Shown here: positions 40,797 to 47,227 of the stretch, in pieces
Position numbering within the stretch: the stretch's first letter is position 1
Layout: the number at the start of each line of letters is the position of its first letter
Origin: JBBKXP01 sp038323615
GTDB taxonomy: Bacteria > Pseudomonadota > Alphaproteobacteria > Rhodobacterales > Rhodobacteraceae
Length of the DNA: 47,227 bases
Assembly (NCBI GenBank): GCA_038323615.1
Contig: JBBQHC010000011.1
Span: 1-47,227, forward strand
Direction of reading: 5' to 3'
The notes under the pieces: model-generated
What the model was told of the DNA's origin: nothing
What the model saw: the letters and a program-made list of their open reading frames with translations, nothing else
The model's database searches: none
Translations under genes and position numbers: made by a program

Positions 40797-41983
40797 GGGC
40801 GCAGCCAGTCTTTCGCGTAATCGACCGAGCCGCATTCCGCGAACCGCGCCAGCCGGTTCAGTTCTGCCTGCAACCGGGCCAGCCGTCCGGCCCCGATCCT
40901 GACCCGGGATTCGGGCCAGAACGCAGCGACGTTCAGCACATTGCCGTCGCGTTTGGCATCGATCCGTCCGATCAGCGTGTCGCCTTCGATCACCGGGAAC
41001 ACGTAGTAGCCGTATTGGCGTTGCGGCGCGGGCACGAAGATTTCGATCCGGTAAGCAAACCCCAATAGCCGCTCGGCCCGCTTGCGATCCCGCAAGGCCG
41101 GGTCGAAAGGCGACAGGATGCGCACCCGTGGCGGCGCATCGGGCACCGCGATGTCGGGCAAATCGGGGCGGGCGAAACTGCGCCGCAGGCTGCCATCGGC
41201 CCCGGTGATTCCGATCGCGATCAACCGTCCGGCCGCCAATTCGCGCAGACACCAAGCCTTTGCCTCGTGCGGCGTCACCAGCGCCCAGAACGCCGCGACT
41301 TCGCCGCTGGTGGCGAACCCCAGCCGGTCCATCGCGCCGGTGCAGGCCCAGTCAATCGTTGCCTCGGGGTGATGTGTTGCCACCCGGTGCGCTTCGGGGA
41401 TCACCCGTTCAGTCAGGTCATAGACCTTTCTGAACCCGTCGCGGCGCACCACCGACACCTCGCCACTGCGCCAGAGGTATTCCAGCGCGGTCTTGGACGG
41501 ATGCCAGTCCCACCAACCGCCTGAACCGCGCACCTCATCAGCGCCAACCTCGCCGCTGGTGCAATGGCCCTGATCGGCGATCTGGCGGCGCACCGCGTCG
41601 ATCTTGTCGGCGAACCCGTCGCGCCGCCATTCGGCCCAGCGGCCCGCCAGCCGGTCGCGATCACGGGCAAACCGCAACCGCCAGTGCGGCCAGAACGCCA
41701 CCGGAATGACCGACGCATCATGCGTCCAATGTTCGAAAACCTGGCGGTCGCGGTGCAGCAAATGGCCAAGGGCGGCGGGGCGATATTGCTGACGGCGCGA
41801 CCACAGGATCATGTCGTGCGCACGGGCGACGGTATTGACGCTGTCGACCTGAACAAAGCCCAAGGCGTCGATCACCCCCATCAGGTCGGCCCCCTTGCCG
41901 GGGCCGCTGGGCGGCGCAAGCAGCCCGTGCCGGTCAAGGAACAGGCGGCGGGCGGCGGTGTTGGACAGGGTGGGCAGGGTCAT
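40793..41983 (-). CDS. YcaQ/AlkZ-like winged-helix DNA glycosylase
   Basis: A 396-residue protein of the HTH_42 family. YcaQ and AlkZ unhook interstrand crosslinks or alkylated bases from DNA. The catalytic QxD motif is seen in ALGFVQVDSVNTVARAHD; HWTHDASVIPVAFWPHWRLR, TSGEVGADEV (winged helix), GGWWDWHPSKTALEYLWRSG, ILSPFDPALRDRKRAERLLG and YGYYVFPVIEGDTLIGRIDA are family blocks. The QxD form resembles YcaQ-type (crosslink) enzymes rather than the QxQ of AlkZ. Upstream of the adenosyltransferase in opposite reading order; likely its own transcript end at the shared hairpin. Confidence 0.9.
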   Translation of the reverse strand: MTLPTLSNTAARRLFLDRHGLLAPPSGPGKGADLMGVIDALGFVQVDSVNTVARAHDMILWSRRQQYRPAALGHLLHRDRQVFEHWTHDASVIPVAFWPHWRLRFARDRDRLAGRWAEWRRDGFADKIDAVRRQIADQGHCTSGEVGADEVRGSGGWWDWHPSKTALEYLWRSGEVSVVRRDGFRKVYDLTERVIPEAHRVATHHPEATIDWACTGAMDRLGFATSGEVAAFWALVTPHEAKAWCLRELAAGRLIAIGITGADGSLRRSFARPDLPDIAVPDAPPRVRILSPFDPALRDRKRAERLLGFAYRIEIFVPAPQRQYGYYVFPVIEGDTLIGRIDAKRDGNVLNVAAFWPESRVRIGAGRLARLQAELNRLARFAECGSVDYAKDWLRP

Positions 41984-42007
41984 CTCGGCCTTTGGATTTG
42001 ACCGAAC

Positions 42008-42580
42008 CTAACGGTTCTTGCCCGGCACCCACAAGACATCCGCCGCGCCGTTGTCATTGGCGAGCCGGGAGGCCTGAAAGAACCAGTCGGACAGGCGGTT
42101 GAGGTATTTGACGACCGCGGGATTGACCTGTTCATCCGCCGCCAGTTCGACGCACAAGCGTTCGGCGCGGCGCGATACGGTGCGGCAGAGATGCAGATGC
42201 GCGGCGAGCGGCGACCCACCGGGCAGCACGAAACTTTTCAGCGGCGCCAGAACCTCGGTCATCGCGTCGATTTCGGTTTCCAGCCGCGCCACCTGCGCCT
42301 CGGTCACGCGCAGGGGCGGGTAGTCGGCGCGCGCGTCTTTCTCCATATCGGGGCGGCACAGGTCGGCCCCCAGATCGAACAGATCGTTCTGGATCAGGGC
42401 CAGACTTGCGTCCATTGGCCCCGTTGCGTGCAGCCGGGCCAGACCCACGGTCGCGTTGGTTTCATCGACCGTGCCATAGGCACTGACCCGGTGCGAAAAC
42501 TTGGCCACCCGGTCGCCGTTGCCCAGTGCGGTGGTGCCGGTGTCGCCGGTGCGGGTGTAAATCTTGTTCAGCGTGACCAT
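42008..42580 (-). CDS. Cob(I)alamin adenosyltransferase, PduO type
   Basis: A 190-residue ATP:corrinoid adenosyltransferase of the PduO group, unrelated in fold to CobO. KIYTRTGDTGTTALGNGDRV is the N-terminal ATP-binding motif; AYGTVDETNATVGLAR, LIQNDLFDLGADLCRP, FVLPGGSPLAAHLHLCRTVS and RRAERLCVELA with VVKYLNRLSDWFFQASR are signature helices. Such enzymes often serve B12 salvage or supply of methylmalonyl-CoA mutase. It shares one base with the stop of the upstream small HIG1 gene, a layout that implies coupling. Confidence 0.94.
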   Translation of the reverse strand: MVTLNKIYTRTGDTGTTALGNGDRVAKFSHRVSAYGTVDETNATVGLARLHATGPMDASLALIQNDLFDLGADLCRPDMEKDARADYPPLRVTEAQVARLETEIDAMTEVLAPLKSFVLPGGSPLAAHLHLCRTVSRRAERLCVELAADEQVNPAVVKYLNRLSDWFFQASRLANDNGAADVLWVPGKNR

Positions 42581-42789
42581 CAGTTTGCCCCCATCCGACG
42601 CAGCCAGACGAACAGCAAGATCAGCATGATCGCGACGAATTGCATCCCGATCCGCCAGCGCATGATCCGGTTGGCGTGCTTGCGGTTGAATTCGCCGCCT
42701 TTGCCGAAGGTGCCGATGCCGAACACAAGGATCCCCAGGACCAGCAGACAGGCGATGGCGACGGCGATGAATAGGGGGTCTTTGGCCAT
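42580..42789 (-). CDS. HIG1-domain twin-transmembrane protein
   Basis: A 69-residue inner-membrane protein with two helices, DPLFIAVAIACLLVLGILVF and IGMQFVAIMLILLFVWLRRM, joined by GEFNRKHANRIMRWRI. The RxxN-x-x-MRWR loop is characteristic of the hypoxia-induced-gene-1 domain; mitochondrial relatives stabilise respiratory supercomplexes, and alphaproteobacterial relatives may do likewise, but this is inference. ATG at 42789 follows CAGGAG. Its stop overlaps the PduO-type adenosyltransferase start. Confidence 0.87.
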   Translation of the reverse strand: MAKDPLFIAVAIACLLVLGILVFGIGTFGKGGEFNRKHANRIMRWRIGMQFVAIMLILLFVWLRRMGAN

Positions 42790-42850
42790 GACGGCTCCTG
42801 TGGTCAGGGTTCGGCCCGATGTAGCACGCTCACGCAGGATGAAAAGGGGA

Positions 42851-43672
42851 TCAGCCCCGGCGGATCACTGCATCGAGCAGACGGGTGGACAGAACCCGAC
42901 GCAGAAATCCCATCAGATAGGTCGGCGTGGTGACATAATAGCGGGGTCGGGGACGGGCGGCGGTCAGCGCCTGCAACAGCTTTTTCGTTACCGCGCTAGC
43001 AGGCAGTTCGAACATATCCGGCGCCCGGTCGTCATAGAGGCGACTGCGCAATGCCGCGTAGTCGGCGGCCCGTGCCGACCCTTCCCAATCGACCCAGCGT
43101 TCGAAATGCGCAATCGCGTTCTGGCGGATTCTCGACGTGATCGGCCCCGGCTCGATCAGGACGACGTGGATGCCGCTGCCGTGCATCTCCAGCCGCAGCA
43201 CGTCCGACAGCCCTTCAAGCGCGAATTTGGTCGCCACATAGGCGCCGCGCCATGTCATCGGAATCAGCCCCAGAACCGACGAGCAGTTGACGATCCGCCC
43301 GCGCCCTTGCGCACGCATGACAGGGATCACCCGGCGGGTCAGATCGTGCCAGCCGAACAGGTTGGTTTCAAAGATTGCCCGCAGCGCATCGACGGGCAAA
43401 TCCTCGACCAAACCGGGACATGCGAATGCGCCGTTGTTGTACAGGGCATCCAACGTGCCGCCGGTCTGGTCCAGCACCTGCGCCAGTGCGCGGTCCATCG
43501 TGTCGGGCTGGGTGTAATCCAGCAGCGGGCTGTCAAACCCTTCGGCGATCAGTTTGTCGCAGTCCGATTGCGCCCGGCAACTGGCAAACACCCGCCACCC
43601 GGCGGCCCGCAGGCCATGCGCGGCGTCGTAGCCGATGCCTGACGAACAGCCGGTGATCAGAATTGATTTCAT
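42851..43672 (-). CDS. Short-chain dehydrogenase/reductase
   Basis: A 273-residue classical SDR. KSILITGCSSGIGYDAAHGL is the TGxxxGIG cofactor loop, LDALYNNGAFACPG stands for the NNAG strand, IVNCSSVLGLIPMTWRGAYV with ATKFALEGLS gives the catalytic Ser and YxxxK, and VVLIEPGPITS follows. The extended C-terminus is close to SDRs of retinol- or steroid-type substrates; true substrate unknown. It is divergent from parC with about 150 bases between. Confidence 0.92.
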   Translation of the reverse strand: MKSILITGCSSGIGYDAAHGLRAAGWRVFASCRAQSDCDKLIAEGFDSPLLDYTQPDTMDRALAQVLDQTGGTLDALYNNGAFACPGLVEDLPVDALRAIFETNLFGWHDLTRRVIPVMRAQGRGRIVNCSSVLGLIPMTWRGAYVATKFALEGLSDVLRLEMHGSGIHVVLIEPGPITSRIRQNAIAHFERWVDWEGSARAADYAALRSRLYDDRAPDMFELPASAVTKKLLQALTAARPRPRYYVTTPTYLMGFLRRVLSTRLLDAVIRRG

Positions 43673-43824
43673 CTGCGCCTTTTGCGCCTGTCAGGGCGCA
43701 CCTGCAAGGATCAGCCGCCCAAGAGCAGTCGCAACGTCGTGCGGGATGGTTGGCGCATGTTTTCGTCGGCATTGCCGCCAATCGCCACTGGATCAGCCCG
43801 AGTCGACCCGCTAAACACCCCGAC

Positions 43825-45978
<2,154 letters not shown>

Positions 45979-46149
45979 GACGGCGGGCTGTCGGACGCGA
46001 CGACGTTCACCCTGGCCGATGGGTTGACGTGGCTTGGCCCTGCCGGGCGCACCCGCACCGAAACCGCGCTGGACGAATGGATCGCCAAACGGGCCGGGGC
46101 CGGGCGGATGGCGCCGCGCGGGTTCCCCAGGGACAACAGGTTTACCTGA
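45979..46149 (+). other. Conserved parC 3' end beyond the amber codon
   Basis: In the parC frame, directly after the TAG, the translation reads DGGLSDATTFTLADGLTW and continues GPAGRTRTETALDEWIAKRA, GAGRMAPRGFPRDNRF, then TGA. This is the usual end of rhodobacterial ParC as I recall it, and codon bias is normal. The segment therefore looks like the true C-terminus, separated from the main frame by one nonsense codon. Confidence 0.8.
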
Positions 46150-46239
46150 AATCTTGCGTGATGGCGGCCGGTCCTGACCGATTGCGTCCCGCGCCTTCAG
46201 CCGCTATCCACGGCGCTGACCTGTTCCGGGGGGAACCAT

Positions 46240-46887
46240 ATGCTGCGCACGTTTCTGACCATCACCGGCCTTTTGGCACTCACTGCCTGCGGCGGCATCC
46301 GCGACGATCTGGCCAAGACACCCGACCCGATCGGGCGGTTTCTGCTAGGGCATGACATCGTGGTTTCGGTGGACCCGCAAAAGGGGCCGTTTTCGCGCGA
46401 TGCGACGAACGAAGAATGGATCGCCGCGGTCGAAACCTCGGTGCGCGACAGGTTCTCGCGCTATGACGGCGACAAGTACTATCACATCGCGGTGTCGGTC
46501 GATGGCTATGTTCTGGGCATTCCGGGCATCCCCATCGTCTATTCGCCGCGCTCTGTGCTGATCATCGGAGTCACCTTTTACGAGGACGCGACACAACAGA
46601 AACTGAACCCGGAACCGATCCGGCTGACCGTGTTCGAACCCTGCTGTTCGGTGCCGTTTCTGGGCACCGGATACACCCGCAGCGCCGAAAAGCAGATGGA
46701 GGGGCTGGCCTTTAATGCTGCCCGCGCGATTGAACGCACGATGCGCCAGAACGCTGACTGGTTCGGCGGCACGCCGGAAACGCTGGCCGAGGATCCGACC
46801 ATCGTTGCGGGCAATGTGCTGGTCGACAACCCCGAATCTCTTGCCCCGCCGCAGGTTGCCACGACACCGCTGCCGCCTGCCAACTGA
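46240..46887 (+). CDS. Putative lipoprotein
   Basis: A 215-residue protein with a lipoprotein signal peptide: MLRTFLTITGLLALTAC, the cysteine at residue 17 in an LTAC lipobox, so it should be anchored to a membrane after acylation; the next residues are Gly-Gly. The mature part has HDIVVSVDPQKGPFSRDATN, YYHIAVSVDGYVLGIPGIPI, IGVTFYEDATQQKL and a C-terminal Pro-rich tail. No domain of known function is recognised. ATG at 46240 follows GGGGGGAACC. It lies between parC and tuf. Confidence 0.82.
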   Translation: MLRTFLTITGLLALTACGGIRDDLAKTPDPIGRFLLGHDIVVSVDPQKGPFSRDATNEEWIAAVETSVRDRFSRYDGDKYYHIAVSVDGYVLGIPGIPIVYSPRSVLIIGVTFYEDATQQKLNPEPIRLTVFEPCCSVPFLGTGYTRSAEKQMEGLAFNAARAIERTMRQNADWFGGTPETLAEDPTIVAGNVLVDNPESLAPPQVATTPLPPAN

Positions 46888-46975
46888 CGCTTGATTTCCG
46901 CGCCGTTTGCCCATACATCGCCCGCGATGTTGAAACGGGCCGTGTTCCGGCCCCTGAAAGATAAGGCGCCGCGAT

Positions 46976-47227
46976 ATGGCCAAGGCAAAATTCGAACGCA
47001 ACAAACCGCATGTGAACATCGGGACGATCGGTCACGTTGACCACGGCAAGACGACGCTGACGGCGGCGATCACCAAGTATTTCGGTGATTTCAAATCCTA
47101 TGACCAGATCGATGCGGCGCCCGAAGAAAAGGCCCGTGGGATCACGATCTCGACCGCCCACGTCGAATACGAGACGGCGGCGCGCCACTATGCCCACGTC
47201 GATTGCCCCGGCCACGCCGACTACGTC
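46976..47227 (+). CDS. tuf: Elongation factor Tu, N-terminal part
   Basis: EF-Tu delivers aminoacyl-tRNA to the ribosome as a GTP complex. The first 84 residues are present and the frame runs off the right edge. They begin MAKAKFERNKPHVNIGTIGH, with the P-loop GHVDHGKTTLTAAI, switch I EEKARGITISTAHVEYE, and switch II HVDCPGHADYV with the catalytic His. ATG at 46976 follows AAGGCGCC. In Rhodobacterales one tuf copy lies outside the str operon, next to secE-nusG, which may be just beyond this window. Confidence 0.97.
   Translation, partial: MAKAKFERNKPHVNIGTIGHVDHGKTTLTAAITKYFGDFKSYDQIDAAPEEKARGITISTAHVEYETAARHYAHVDCPGHADYV

Noticed and set aside
46888..46975. tRNA gene just upstream of tuf
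   Set aside because: tRNA genes are often near tuf, but no cloverleaf, T-loop (GGTTCGANTCC) or acceptor pairing is visible here.

Overview
This window is a stretch of chromosome from an alphaproteobacterium, almost certainly Rhodobacterales (Rhodobacteraceae in the broad sense). The evidence is high GC with G/C at third codon positions, dense ATGA/GTGA gene overlaps, and gene runs typical of that order: folK-rpoZ-rsh, DUF2062-pdxJ-acpS-lepB-rnc-era, def-def-like-fmt, and parC near tuf. The genus cannot be fixed by eye. Both ends cut through genes: an NYN-domain protein on the left and EF-Tu on the right. I see no prophage, insertion sequence, CRISPR array, tRNA or rRNA. No gene-free gap exceeds about 290 bases.

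Layout. 1-9886: a mostly plus-strand housekeeping block for folate, omega subunit and ppGpp, vitamin B6, holo-ACP synthase, two signal peptidase I paralogues, RNase III and Era. The second signal peptidase is fused to a DUF805 membrane domain and has lost its catalytic lysine. 10068-11996: minus-strand def, a degenerate def paralogue, and fmt. 12090-13993: a PatB/MalY C-S lyase, a VOC protein with no normal start codon, and an unknown gene. 14092-29782: a cobalamin (B12) region. Its minus-strand arm (small membrane protein, cbiX, cobH, cobL, cobI, cbiG-cobJ, cobM) starts behind a probable cobalamin riboswitch. Its plus-strand arm holds cobW, cobN and cobO together with two GNAT acetyltransferases and an LrgA/LrgB pair. 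30060-43672: mixed metabolism, with a TPP enzyme, flavin reductase, MaoC-like hydratase, a split and divergent MnmC pair, an EamA transporter, Slt transglycosylase, DapA, an amidohydrolase, a YcaQ/AlkZ-like glycosylase, a PduO-type adenosyltransferase and an SDR. 43825-47227: parC, a lipoprotein and tuf.

How the genes work together. The B12 genes cover corrin-ring methylation (CobI, CobJ, CobM, CobL), rearrangement (CobH), cobalt insertion (CobN, CbiX), metal handling (CobW) and adenosylation (CobO, and PduO-type at 42008). CobF/CobK, CobG or CobZ, CobB, CobS and CobT are not in the window. CbiX and a full CbiG-type domain beside CobN give the pathway a mixed 'anaerobic/aerobic' look.

Most worth a second look: (i) the DUF805-signal peptidase fusion with Lys replaced by Ala; (ii) parC with an in-frame amber stop followed by 56 intact codons; (iii) cobH broken by one extra base in a G6 run; (iv) a VOC gene whose only sensible start is AUA; (v) several families of dispersed intergenic palindromes, one with a conserved loop and differing but still paired stems, and one that has become the C-terminus of CobN. 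Items ii-iv are each one nucleotide away from normal, so consensus error must be excluded before biology is inferred.
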